Origin: Kryptolebias marmoratus
Lineage: Eukaryota; Chordata; Actinopteri; Cyprinodontiformes; Rivulidae
NCBI RefSeq assembly: GCF_001649575.2
Contig: NC_051448.1
Span: 13,987,662 to 14,051,661, forward strand
Direction: 5' to 3'
Length of the DNA: 64,000 bases
The notes beneath the pieces are model-generated. The model saw only the letters and a program-made list of their open reading frames with translations. It searched no databases and had not been told where the DNA came from. Below, one piece after another: positions 49,286 to 61,020 of this stretch. Positions within the stretch are counted from its first letter, which is position 1, and the number at the start of each line of letters is the position of its first letter. Both the position numbers and the translations under genes were made by a program.

Positions 49286-50541
49286 CAAGCTTTTTGAATG
49301 TTTTGTTTCTTTTGAAGTCAGATGCTTTTATTGTGGTTATTTTCATTCCGGTCCTCGAACCTTGTCAAGAAAATGCTTTTGTTGTGAAGTCCCTTTTCAC
49401 TGACCCGCGATTCATTTGTACAAAGCAAAAAGAAAATAAATGCACTGACGAGAGTTGAACCCATTTCATTTTACACATCCCTACAACAAACCGCATCTTT
49501 GGGCACTTTGTTTCAAGCAGCCAGTCTCAAATGCATTTTTCCCTTGTGTCTTTAGTATCTGTTTAATAGAACCTCTACTTAAGACGGGGAAATTTAGCTC
49601 AGTTACAGCAAAATATAAAGAAATGACATGTAGCCCAACATTTTATTTTTATCACAACAAAACCGTGAGTCACTTATAGGTGTAAATATTGAGCAAAAAC
49701 AGGCATTTCTGTCACGGCATATGTGCTGGAATTAATTCCCTCCTTTTCTACATCAGTTTTAAAAAGGCTTGATTTAAGAGGAGGAGGAAAGGAGGGGATG
49801 CCAAAGAATCAGAGGGGTGGATGGAGGCCTATGGGAGCTGGCAAGAGGGATGACGTGGAGTGGAGGTGGCGGTGAAAGAGAGTCCTACAGTCAGGTCGGG
49901 ATCTTCTCTCTTTAATTTGTGCCACAGCTCTACACTTCCTCTGCATCTAGATCCGTGCTTGAAAAGAGGAGGGAGATGAAGAGAAGAAGAAAGTGAGCGA
50001 CGGAGAAGTTTGGAGTACACGACGACAGCCTGAGGGGGGAAAGAAGAGGATAAAAAATACTCCAGAGGTGCTTTGATCCGATGGAAGAAACTCTGCAGAC
50101 TTTTCAGGCTCAGAGGTTGTTTTATCGCCACGTGATGAAGAGCGTGGACACAGGTGACGTCGGAAAGGCGGGGACATGAAATATGGAACAGGAGCAAGGG
50201 GGCGAACAGGAATATTTAAGTGGAGCTTGGCAGGGAATGAACTCAAGTCGTGGTGGGAAGACTGTTTTTAGTTTCTGTCACAAACTGCTCTGATGAGGTG
50301 AACAGAGGCCAACAAAAACACAGCAATAAAAGCACTTTTTTTCTGTCTGAGCCGAATTTAACTTACGAGACAGATAACCTCCTCCCTGCTGACGTCAAGG
50401 TCGCCTAAAATACGACCGTGGAGCACGACTTCCCTCAAAACAACACGAGTAAATAAATATGCAGCTTTCTTTGTGTGTTTTTTTTCTTTCGCTTTGGGAA
50501 TATTACGGTAATTTTAGTCAACTATATTTGTCCCCAGAATA

Positions 50542-51946
50542 TTAAAGCAAAAGCCCCGATCTCTTGAAGTTAGACCCTGTAGAAAGGATACGAACAGTTA
50601 ATATCTTAGCTGTTGTGGATAGATCACTGGACGGCCTCAGTTTGGACAAATAGAGTTTTATTCTAACCAGGGTCCACGGACGCCTGATTGTGGTATAAAA
50701 TGAGGAAGCCAAACTGTGGATGTGAAAATCCAATCCAAGACCCACTACTGAGGTGTGCCTGCTTGGTGAAACGGAAATTAAAACGCGTACGCCAGGGTTC
50801 AAATCAATAAATAAAAGAAACGGTGCCTGATTATGTGATAAAATGGGGGAGCAAAATAAGGCGACCAGAGTTCAAATCCCTTTAAGGATGTTTATTTACA
50901 TTTTTATTTTTTAATAAACCCTAGTAAAATGCTATGATTTATTTAAACATGAAACCAGATGAAGGCATTTAAAAAAAAACTTTTATTTTTAGACCATATT
51001 TATTCCAACTCCAAAATAATCATCCACAATAAATGAGCCCTTGGTTGCTGTTAATAAGATCAGTAAAAAAAGAATTTATATCGCCAGGTTTGTCAGCATC
51101 TTGCGCTTCTAAATCTTAACGTTTGCTCTGATTTAAAGCCAGAAAAAGATGCAGCCTAACTTTAAAACTCCAAATGACAGACTTTGTTTGTTTCTTCCTC
51201 TTAACAGCTGAACGCTGTCTGTTAGTGAGTCGGACAGAACCAGCTCAAAGCTGAGGGAGGAGGATGAAGGACAGAGCAAATATTTTCAATATAACTGATT
51301 AGTTTGCAACTTCAAAAGCAAAGTTAGGACAATCAAACACGTGATTCTGTCGTATTGCTGGGAGGGATACCATGCCTAGAAAATGGAGGAGCAGTTTGTC
51401 CGTCTGCTCCATCGAACAGGCGCCTGTGATTCACTGACAGAAAGAGATGCAGCTCAGTTTTAAAGCTTAACACAAAGAAGACCTCGGCCTTCTTCCTCAC
51501 CTCCACAGCTGAATGTTGTCTGTCTGACCTGGACTGAACCAACTCAAAGCTGAGGGAGGGGGATGCAGAATGTAGGAAATATTTTTCATATACGTTTCTT
51601 TAGTTTCTAACTAAGATCGTTAAATTAGAATCAATAGACAGTGCCTGCTTTTGTCTTGTTGCTGGGAGTGATGTCATCTTTTAAAGTCAAATAATGGGGA
51701 ATAAAAACACAAGTTTGAACCCCTACTTTAGAAAACGAGGGAGCAGCTGCTCCACCTAGCAGGCGACAATGACCGGATCGACAAGCTAACATCTCGTCTG
51801 AGAGTTGTTTTGAGACAACTTCTGCCCCTTCTGGTCAGAATTAAACCCTATTTCTCCAAACTGAGACCTTTCTACAACAGGTAAGATACTGTTTATCCAT
51901 AACATTTCCACTGAACAAACTTAAAAAACCTGAACTATCCCTTTAG
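50542..51946. mobile_element. Long family B element with internal tandem duplication
   Basis: Left arm near 50570-50690 ('agttaatatcttagctgttg', 'gacggcctcagtttggac'), inverted right arm near 51850-51945 ('tttctccaaactgagacctt', 'caacaggtaagatactgttt', 'tgaactatccctttagg'). The 1.4-kb middle holds a tandem duplication of about 300 bp: 'ctcaaagctgaggga' recurs at 51244 and 51543, and 'ttgctggga' at 51355 and 51659. No long open frame. The arms match the other family B copies. Confidence 0.65.
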
Positions 51947-52073
51947 GACATTTTCATTCTGCTCTCTCACAGAGTTAACTCACATGAGTCATGGACAAAA
52001 AGTATAAAGAACAATTATTTCTCTCTTGTTCGTGCCTTTGGCGCAGCTTTTAACTCAAATGAAGACCTGTCAA

Positions 52074-52092
52074 GTTTTTTTTTTTTTTTTTA
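52074..52092. repeat. Poly(T) tract
   Basis: Homopolymer T run of about 19 bases; no tail signal of a retroelement was recognised beside it. Confidence 0.85.
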
Positions 52093-54742
52093 ACGTTCAG
52101 GTCAAACTTCAGCACTTCAAAGAATACTTGTGTCGCTGTAAAAGTACAACATTACAAAACACGTTAGCTCAGAAGAATGAGGTCACTGACTGTTTTAGTT
52201 TAACATGGATATCAAAAAGGAATGAAGCTGTTTCGGTCGACGTGTCACGAGTGATGGAGTTTGGCGGGAAGAAAAGGAAAATGTATATATAATTCGAAAC
52301 AGAAATCGTTGGAGTTTCAAGGCAAAACGTTCAAAAACAGTGTGACAAAAAAAAATAAAAACAAGATGGAAATCTGACAAAAAAACAAGTAAAAACTAGC
52401 AGCTATTTATTGGGGGAAACTCCCTGTAACTCTGGCGTTTGAAGTTTTATTCATTTCTGATGTTTTTCTAAGTTGCTGAGAGAGAGAGAGGAGCCGGAGC
52501 CCAGTCCTGCTGTCATCAGTCAATATGGACCGAATCTGTTTTGTGGTTACCATACAGAGATGTAATTGTCCGAGTCTGCTGAGAGAACAGTTTACAGCAT
52601 GATGGCATCAGCATTAAAAGGTATTTCCTTCATCTGTGCAGCAAATCATGGCCGAAGACAAGGCTGTGCTTCAATTAAATGGAGGTGCATTTTACCCTTT
52701 TTTACAAGCCACTTTACAATGTGTTTCACACACACACATAAACCTCTTTGTACAGCACTCTAAAAAATGTATAGAGTGATAAAATTATTGTGTGCATGTC
52801 CTTAGGACGCTTCAAACAGATAAGGCTGTGGATCAGACCTCCATCCTTCCAGTAAAAGGATTGATTCCCTGAGCCTGCCCTTTAAACAGAAGCTACAGCG
52901 TAACACTGATCAGTGCAGTGAAGCATATCAGACTGTACTTTTCATTTATTTAGCTGTTTGGGGTAAATTTGTCAACGTCCGTGGATTCTTCAATTAGATT
53001 TTTGCACAGATCTTCTGGTTTAGTAAAGTTAGTCTTGATCCTATATGTGCTTTAATAAAGCTCCTGTTTTGTGTTTATGTCAGTATTTGACTTGTTAACG
53101 TGTTAAGTTACATCCACATTTATTTTCTGGCTGGGTAATTTCAATTATATTCCATTTTCTGGCCCTATAGTTTCAATTTGGGAATACTGCGCTTGTTTAT
53201 TTTTGATTGTCTGTTCATGTGTGTTCATCATGAATTCCTTTGTTGCTTGTCTTCTCATTGTGCCCTGTTTTCTCTGTGGAAACCCCCTTTCTTTAACAAA
53301 AGTATTCAGTTTTGTTACCTTTCTTACTCCCGTGTTATCTGTTGCCAAACAAAATTCACTTCTGCATGAAATCAACAATAAAATTCAGAGCGGTGGATGT
53401 CTTTGTTTTATAACCTTATTGCTGTAAAACATTTAATAAATTATATTTACTGTTTCAAGAACTAGCATATCCTAATTTGTTGAGCAGAGGAGCGGCTGCA
53501 CTTAATACTTATTGTGCCTTTAGGTTACAGTGGAAGTGTTTATCTGACAGTGTATTGTTCAGTAGAAGGACAGGAATACAAGCGCGTAGGAGGAAGATTC
53601 AGAACCTCAGCAATACTTTTTAAAAACAAAACTAAAGTAAACAAGGGACATGGATGTAAACAGGCGGTCTGATAAAGACAGAGGACAAACCGAGGTGTAT
53701 ACATACTCGGAGGGGTTACAGTGACAGTCACCAGGTGTGCTGATTACTAATGGAGGACCGGTGGTGTGTGAGGAGCTGAAAACAGGGACAACTGGTGGAA
53801 ATGACAACATAAAAGTAAAAAAATAAAAATACTAAAGAAAACCAAATCAGGCGCTTTGCAAATAAACACACATTGTGTCAGTAATTAGCAAACATCTGCA
53901 GGTTTAGCAAATGGACGTATAGAGACATACTATGATAGAATTTACTACTTAAAAATACACTACCTTATACTTTAATACAGGATAATTAAGCATCATATAA
54001 CACAATGTGTATTATTTTTTGCACAGTGCAGAATGTTGTGCTGTAGTATATCATAATATAGTAGAGTATTTGGTGTAGTAATGTAGCATAGCATGTAAAC
54101 CTTTATAAATGTGATTTTTAAAGCTGATTTTCCTGCTTCAGCGGCAAGTAAACCTGACAAGGGAAAGTGGAAACCAAAGACAAGATGACATTTGGCGTGC
54201 AGCTGTGACACGGATTACTCGCGTGCCCCGCAGAAGCAGCAAATCTGCTTCTTTTTAGAGCCAGACGTTTCACCGAGTCACTTTGTTGATTCCTGAGGTG
54301 GTTATTCCCAGAGATCAGAGGTCAGCTGCACAGGAGCCCCACAGCTGCCACTGCAGTCTTTGTTTAGACTTTATCAGCTGGCGTGTCAACCGCGCAGGGT
54401 TTGTTTTTTTTTCTTTTTCTCCAGCTTGGTTTAGGTCTGTTCCACCGCTACGGAGTGTCATCAGGAAGTTCATGCCTCTCCACCAGAGACTTACATACAG
54501 CCACCTTGCCAAGCCATTTGGACTCAATAATAAGAGGTGTGAAGAGGAGACGTTCCAACACCTGTCAGAACTAATGGGGTAATAAGAACCAGTGTTGTGT
54601 TCTACACAGATTTATCATTAGAGTTTAAAATAACCAAACCTTAACCCTTGACCTGAAGCTACAAGGGCTTCTCTACCTATCTTTGTCTGTCTCTCTTTTG
54701 AGGGCTTCAGGATCCAAAGTAGGATACAAACTTTGGCTGAGA

Positions 54743-55292
54743 TTAAAGTGGTAGTTCCAATCTTTTGAGGTAGAGTCCTGTGGAAAGATTATGAACAAAC
54801 AATATCTTACCTGTTGTAGATAACTTTTTGAGTGACCTAAGTCTGGAGAAAAAGAGTCTAATTCTGACCAGATTGATGACCTAATGGGTAGTCTGAGCGT
54901 AAAACCAAAGTGTATTGCTTAAAAACAACTCTAATTTTTTATTTTTATAGCCGTCAGTTTCACTTTACACAGTTATTCCAGCAGAAATAGTATAATATTT
55001 CTGATGGAAATGAGCCAAGCTGCACCAGAAAAGCTACAGCTTCCTGCACTTGCAAATATTACCCATGCAATGTCAAATTGACTGCATTCTAAAGATTTAG
55101 AAAACAGCTTTTGCATCAACCGCAATTTTTGGGGACTGGAGTTGTTTCAAGAAGTCAGCGATCCGCTTCGGTCTTGGACCCGCTGGAACGAGCCGTTTCT
55201 CCAAACTGAAGTCATTCTAAGAGCTATCTGAACCAGGTATGATATTAACTGTTCATAACCTTTTCCCAGAACCTTATTGCCCACTGCTTTAA
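54743..55292. mobile_element. Family B element, uninterrupted copy
   Basis: About 550 bp. Left arm: 'ttaaagtggtagttcc', 'tgtggaaagattatgaacaa', 'acaatatcttacctgttgta'. Inverted right arm: 'ctccaaactgaagtcattct', 'gagctatctgaaccaggtat', 'taactgttcataacctttt', 'ccactgctttaa'. No coding capacity. This copy is the reference for reading the other B copies, including the empty site of the nested insertion at 48625-49040. Confidence 0.7.
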
Positions 55293-55344
55293 TCGATTAT
55301 TCTCATTTTTACTGGAGTTACTCATAATGTTCAGCAAGGCTAAA

Positions 55345-55600
55345 GGGTTGGAATGATGCTTTTGCCAGTGTCTGTCTGCGTGTTTGTCTTTACTGATGGA
55401 ACGGATTTTAATCAAACTTTCAGAAACTAATCATTTAATGTACATGTACAACTGATTAACTTTTGGAGTCAGTACAATCAAGCTGGCTGCCAAGGCTAAT
55501 CCACTTTAGCCTACACAAAGGGCTATAACTCACTGAATTCTGCAGATCCTGAGCTAAAACCTGATGTGGCAGCAGCTAAGGCAACGTCTGACCTCTGCTC
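55345..55600 (-). repeat. Family A repeat, minus orientation
   Basis: Landmarks in minus order: 'gtgtctgtctgcgtgtttgt', 'aatcaaactttcagaaacta', 'gtacaactgattaacttttg', 'caagctggctgccaaggcta', 'agggctataactcactgaat' and 'cctgatgtggcagcagctaa'. It adjoins the family B element at 54743-55292. Confidence 0.68.
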
Positions 55601-56274
55601 CAAAAAGTAATTTCTGCACCACTGGTCTGTTTTTTGAACTTTGTGTTGTTTATTTTCCAGTTCCGCTGTCCATCTTGTATTATTCCTGCCACTAATGCGC
55701 AGGACAAATAAGTTTGCAACGTAACGAGTTTCCACGGAAACATTGCGAACAAATGGAAAGCAGATAACGAGTGAGTGTTTGTGCTGCGCTCCTGCAGGCT
55801 TGGTCACGGGTGAGTCATCTGTCTGGAGAATATGTCACTGTGTGTTTTCACGCTGACCTTTTAGCAGCACATTTTCTGACGCAACCCCTCAAGTGTCAAA
55901 GCCGGGGCGCCCCCCTCACAATCTTGTTTTCTCCCCTCATTAAATCGATGATAAACACTGTTTTCCCAAAATGTTTCGTGTCCCTCGCACTTAATCAGCG
56001 CTGCCATCCCAGATGATGAATTCATCTCCGCTCAATTAAATTAAGTTTTGGATTGAATCATCAGGCGCTCGTGCCTGGCGTGTGTACTGGAGAGAGCCCC
56101 CTGTTGATCCCAGTGAAATGACTCATTCCGTCTTCCTCGCAGTCACGGCTGTCAGCCAGTCACACGCTCATCCAAACCCCCCTTCAGCGGCAGGGCCAAA
56201 ACTGGAGTATGGTACCAAAAAAAAAACTCTGTAAACAACGTCCCTGTTTTGATTTCCACATATGCCCCTGCTTG

Positions 56275-56560
56275 AAAGGCAGGCGTTAACGGTTTTGCTT
56301 GTGTCTGCGTGTGTCCCTTTGTATTCTTAGCAAAATATCACATGAACATCTGGACGAATTTTACTGAGACTGTCAGGAAATAATCAGTGGATGACTTCTG
56401 GCATCAGTCCGATTCAAGATGGTCGCCACAGCCAACCAACTTTAGCAGACACAAAAATAGTTTTAAAAAAGCATTGAGCTTAAAGTTATTGTGGTGGTAG
56501 CTGAGAGTCATCCTCAACACATTCTTGGAGCACTAACAGATTGCATGAGATATAAGTTAT
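56275..56560 (-). repeat. Family A repeat, minus orientation
   Basis: Landmarks: 'cttagcaaaatatcacatga', 'caggaaataatcagtgga', 'attcaagatggtcgccacag', 'cagacacaaaaatag' and 'ggtggtagctgagagtcatc'. Single unit. Confidence 0.7.
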
Positions 56561-57742
56561 ATGTTTTTTGTTTACATAAGATGATCTTAGCCACAAACTC
56601 TGTCATAAAAAGCAGTGGGCAATATGCTGTTAAAAAATGCTCAGCCTTTATTTTAACTTTCTTTCCTCAGTGTAGATAAACCACAACACTTCCCTCTTTA
56701 AGGGTTTCTATAAAGACTTTTGCCTGTTATTTTCTCCTTGGGAGGTGTCTCTGAAGTTACAGAGAAAAGGAACCGCTGACCTGCCACGGAGGTATTTAAA
56801 CCGGATTATCCAGCGAGCACGATATCAGTGGAGGAGGATTAAAGCACACGTCACTTGACTTCATAATGATTCCCGAATTAAAGAGATCCGGCTCTCCATC
56901 GCTTTTGGCAGCCGAGGATGTCTTATTATGAGCAATTTGGCTCATTCAGACGGATACTGCACCCCTGATTCTTGAAACAGTTCCCAAGGTGAGACTTACT
57001 CCTGATTCGACGCTTTCACTCAAGCTGCACAATAAGACTAATGATGGAGCACCTGTCATGAAAGTGCCCGTTCCTTCTTTTAAACGTTGGCACTTTACCA
57101 AACAGATTGAAGTGTAAGACTTTTCCCACCGTCGTCAAGTTTCTTTCCCCTAATTTTACATCTCAGCTTTAAGAAACATACAGGATGCCCTATCGTCTGG
57201 GTTTGAGTCCGTTCCTATCATTCACAGCTGAAGGGAAAGGTTCAGCATGCTGCTTACTCAACTAAACTGCTTTCACGGTGGCACAGCAGAGCTAATGGAG
57301 CTGTAGATTTAAATACAAAAAGTCCGACAGGGCGTCTTTGTCTGTTTCTGACCACACAGGACCAGGTGCTGGGGTTCAGTGTTATGGCTATATTATTTCT
57401 GTGCTCCTGTAAAAGAGCCCATTACAAGAAAACGTCTCCTCTCCATAGTTCACTGTGCTTTGCTCATCTGTCCTGCCTATATGAATCATTTCTGTATTAT
57501 ATTCACCTGTAGGGACACATTTCCCCTTGGTTTAACACCATTTGAGAGTTGACTGGTCAGTTAATGGTGTATGACCATTTAATTGCCTTTTCTGCAATGA
57601 GCATGGAATATCTTCTAATAGTCCTCATTAAGTAATATTGGTAATATTAGTTTTGCCTCTTTTGCGCTTAATTCACAGTCATAGTTGGTATTTTAAAATA
57701 TTCATCAAGGAAATGGGACACCCCTTCAGAAATCCTGTAAAC

Positions 57743-57941
57743 CAGGCGCAGGCAATCCCGCACCCTGCATGTTTTCCTTGTTTCCTGGCTCCAACACACC
57801 TGATTCAGCGGTTAAATCACCTCTTCATGTTCTGCAGAAGCCTGTTAATCACCCATTGATTCAAATCAGGTGTGTTGGAGCAGAGAAACAAGTAAAACAT
57901 GCAGGATAGTGGCCCTCGAGGACCAGGATTGCCTGTCCCTG
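57743..57941. mobile_element. Complete hAT-like palindromic MITE
   Basis: 199-bp element with 16-bp terminal inverted repeats that differ at two bases (left caggcgcaggcaatcc; right, reversed, cagggacaggcaatcc). Flanked by 8-bp direct repeats ctgtaaac (57735-57742) and ctgtaaaa (57942-57949). The interior is a long imperfect palindrome ('ccaacacacctgattcagcg' against 'ttcaaatcaggtgtgttgga'). An 8-bp duplication and CAGGG-type ends fit the hAT superfamily. The left arm lacks a block of about 17 bases present on the right. Confidence 0.8.
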
Positions 57942-59566
57942 CTGTAAAACATCAGTTGTAAATTTATTTTAAACTCTATGTGTTTATACTATAGGTCCAA
58001 AATGATATGAAACAATATTTAGTGTAGAACAGACATTAGCATTTGATTCTTTTGTTTATGCATGACAGAAGACGGACAAATACACCAAGCAGAATCCTCT
58101 GAAATAACCTCAAACTAGTTGTCACATCTGTAGTCATAAGTATAAAATATTTCTAATGGAGAAAACATTTACATTTGTGAGTTTCTGTGCTAGTGTAACA
58201 CTCTTGACCGCCTGTCTGATGTGTGCCCCTGAAAACTGTCTGTTTGTAGAGGCAGATGGTGTTACTACACCATTCCCCTGCAATAAGTTAAAAAAAAGGA
58301 CAGGAGAACCCGTTAAACCTGCACCTCATTCCTGTGGGCGTTTCAGAAACGGCCCGAAATGTTCGCGGGGGATGCAGTGGAGGCTCTTGCTTCGTTTGGA
58401 TCTTTGTACGTGTTTCGAAAAGGTTTGCAAACCAAATAGTGGAACCTGTTTCAAACCCTTCAGAAGTTTGGTTTCCAGGAGTCAGGAGGTGCAAGAAAAG
58501 TGAGACAACTTTGGGATGGTTTGGTGATCATGGAAACCAAATTGTGACTGATTGGAGAGAAAAAAAGACAGACTAAAACAGACAAAAATATGTCTATTTT
58601 CTTCCAGTTTTGTGTCTCTAAACAGTCTCCAACAGTTGCAGTCCTGTGATATGCCACTTTTATGGGGAAATAGGACAGAAAGGAAGAGAGCCAAAAGGTA
58701 GAGGCAGGAGGTGACTCAAAACTTCAGCTGGTTTTATTGCCTGTTGTAATCTCACTCATAATCGGGAGCTGAAATAAGCAGTTTCTACGTACAGATAATA
58801 AATCCTTTGTAACAGGTTTAATTACCATAAATATTTAATTTTTTACTCTGCAAACGCAAAGAACTGGAAGGATATCAAGGCAGTGAACAGGTCGCCTCAG
58901 CAGACGTGTGAACTTTACCCTGACAGGCCCCTCATAATAATCCCACCTGATGTCTGATTGAGTTTGTGCACGATGTAATTGCGCTGCGAATCCATATCAG
59001 CCAATTAAGCATGACACAATTAGTTGTTAATGAGAAAAACACGAAGTATCCCTTTCGAAGGCTATTTTTAGGATGGATATGAAAAGACAAATGTTCAGAG
59101 GCTGATGTCAAACACACCCCTCACACAAATGAAGGATTTGCACTGAAAACTGAATCACAATAACAGTCATTTTGGGTTTAACTCTGAACAAAGTCCAATG
59201 GGGATTTCCTCTAAAAATTTAAATAATTTACCTAATTACGAACTATGCATTTGAGAAACCTAATATGAGCTTCAAGTGAACATAATAGCCACTAAAAATT
59301 CACCTTTGACTCTTGAGGTATGATGATTAAGTGATGAATGTTTATTAAAAGCAGCACAAATTAAAGTCATCATCTCAACTTTGGCACAAATTCTAAGATA
59401 TTCAAGCTGTTTAAAACCTTTCTGCTTCCTATTAATGAGCCTGCACCTTCTGGTTCCATCTTCAGACATTAACCAAACCATGATTAAACACTGATCTGAA
59501 TGCTTCTTTAAAAAAACCAAAACGTGCAGCTGGTTCAGGTGGAGTTGGCCGCTTCTCAGTTCTTAC

Positions 59567-60282
59567 CTTTACAAAAGCCCACTTTCCACTGTCACTGTGC
59601 CATCAGGCACGCAGAGGGATCAGGCTACAACCTGGGAAAAACTCAAAAGCCATCTTCCACAGTGAGGGTGGGCGTCGGGGGCTACTTCCAGGGACATGCC
59701 ATCATTGCCTGTGGAGAACCAAACTGACGCTTAACGATGCAAAAGCTCCTTAAAGATGGAGAAGAGCCCCCATGACGACAGTCTGCCCAACTGGAATCCC
59801 CCCGATCCTGACGCTCTCCAGTCTGCGCGGAGCGGCTCTCTCTGCGCCTCGTGGAGAGCTGGACGGCGCGGCGCGCGCAAGGCGAGAGGGCGGCGAGGCG
59901 CGCGGCTCGCATTCAAAGAGGAACCCGTTTTCTGCCTCGTCCTGCTTTTTACTCAGAGTTGCGAACTGCGAACAAGCGGTCCTGGTCGAGCTTGGCCGTG
60001 TTGGTGAGGGGAAGCGGGAGATGTGGCGTCCTCGCGCCGGGTGACCGAATGCGTAAAAACTCCAAAAACGTTTTTCGCGTCCGACAGCAACACTTGGTTT
60101 CGGGGNNNNNNNNNNNNNNNNNNNNNNNNNNNGTCCAGACTGGCGTCCAAAGGCTCGTTGGAACGTGTTTACGATGAGGCTGATAATCCCGTCAGAGCGC
60201 AGGGTGTTTTTAGTCCTGAGAGCCGCAGAGAGACGCGGCTTCGGTTCCTCTAAAAGCGCGTCTCCACTCGTGGGAATGAAAA

Positions 60283-60290
<8 letters not shown>
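59567..60290 (-). promoter_or_regulatory. tmem200a: CpG-rich block, candidate tmem200a promoter and 5' UTR exon
   Basis: CpG density rises sharply, about 20 CpG within 59800-59920, unlike the rest of the window. On the minus strand, leaving this block toward tmem200a, is a near-perfect donor GTAAAG|GTAAGA (GT at 59566-59565). A CpG-island promoter with a 5' UTR exon ending at 59567 and splicing to the acceptor at 43390 is the simplest reading, and fits the acceptor found seven bases before the tmem200a start codon. The exact transcription start is not visible. The open frames crossing the island on both strands are composition-driven. A bidirectional promoter is possible. Confidence 0.42.
60106..60132. 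other. Assembly gap (27 N)
   Basis: Run of undetermined bases within the CpG-rich block; the true length of the missing sequence is unknown. Confidence 1.

Positions 60291-60319
<29 letters not shown>
60290..60319. repeat. (GA)n microsatellite
   Basis: AG dinucleotide run of about 30 bases at the edge of the CpG-rich block. Confidence 0.95.
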
Positions 60320-60323
<4 letters not shown>

Positions 60324-60397
60324 AGAGGCTGGTTTTATTTGGATGCATGCTCAGGGGGTTGTGCATGTGTGTGTGTGTTTAACTATATTTAAGTGTG

Positions 60398-60427
60398 TGG
60401 GGAGAGGGGAGGGGAGGGGAGGGGGAG
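60398..60427 (+). repeat. G-rich (GGGGA)n tract
   Basis: At least four G4 runs separated by single A or AGA, a G-quadruplex-capable pattern on the plus strand, about 100 bp beyond the CpG-rich block. Confidence 0.85.
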
Positions 60428-60569
60428 TCTATACATCTGTGACAGAGGCACGGATTATGAAAAAAAGACAAACAAACATTGAGATAAAAACAACATATTA
60501 TGAGGAAATCCTAAATAAATGTCTGCAGAAGCGAACACAGCACAGAAAACACGCTCTCTGATATTTCAC

Positions 60570-61020
60570 AAATTTTGAACTGGGGTTCTGTGGGAAAAAC
60601 AAACAAACAAATAATATCCTACCTGCTGTAGATAGCTCTGTTTGCGACCCCTCCTATAAACCCTTATCTCACCACTTGTTTAAAATTACATTATTATATT
60701 CAAATAAAACTCTGTGGTTATTTGCAAATGCAAAAAAGCAGCAGCAGCTAGCTGTAGCACTTCTTCTGCTGCCTAGGCCGCTAAACATCCTGACCTTTCT
60801 GCCATAAAAACACGGTGATGCAAAACTCGTGGTGGTGTAAAGGTTTAAAAAAAGACAACTTTTGCAGATTTTAAAAGGCAGCATTGATCCACTTTAGTCT
60901 CGGCTGCGTTCGAACTAGCCATCAGTCCGGCCCAAATTGAACTATTTCTCCAAGCTGAAGTTGTTGAATAAGCCATTTACAACAGGAAAACATTGCCTTT
61001 TTTGCAACCTTTCCACATAA
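60570..61020. mobile_element. Family B element
   Basis: Left arm: 'ggggttctgtgggaaaaac', 'ataatatcctacctgctgta', 'gatagctctgtttgcgacc'. Inverted right arm: 'atttctccaagctgaagttg', 'acaacaggaaaacattgcc', 'ttgcaacctttccacataa'. About 450 bp, no coding sequence. The middle has a minus-strand 71-residue frame without motif. Confidence 0.62.

Larger units (their letters stand above)
43390..59566 (-). other. tmem200a: Inferred large 5' intron of tmem200a
   Basis: If the donor at 59566 and the acceptor before 43389 are joined, this 16.2-kb block is the first intron. It carries no recognised gene. It is dense in family A and B repeats and a hAT-like MITE (listed separately). Stretches without these repeats (44000-45190, 47400-48280, 52000-54740, 55600-56270, 56560-57740, 57950-59560) hold no coding signal; some look like conserved non-coding DNA. 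Other transcripts could exist within it. Confidence 0.4.

Noticed and set aside
50840..50885. tRNA or SINE promoter-like word 'gttcaaatccc'
   Set aside because: There is a B-box-like word but no A box, acceptor stem or cloverleaf; it lies inside a family B element.
59682..60253. Arg/Ala-rich frames across the CpG block on both strands
   Set aside because: CpG composition suppresses stops; some frames run through the N gap. No family similarity.
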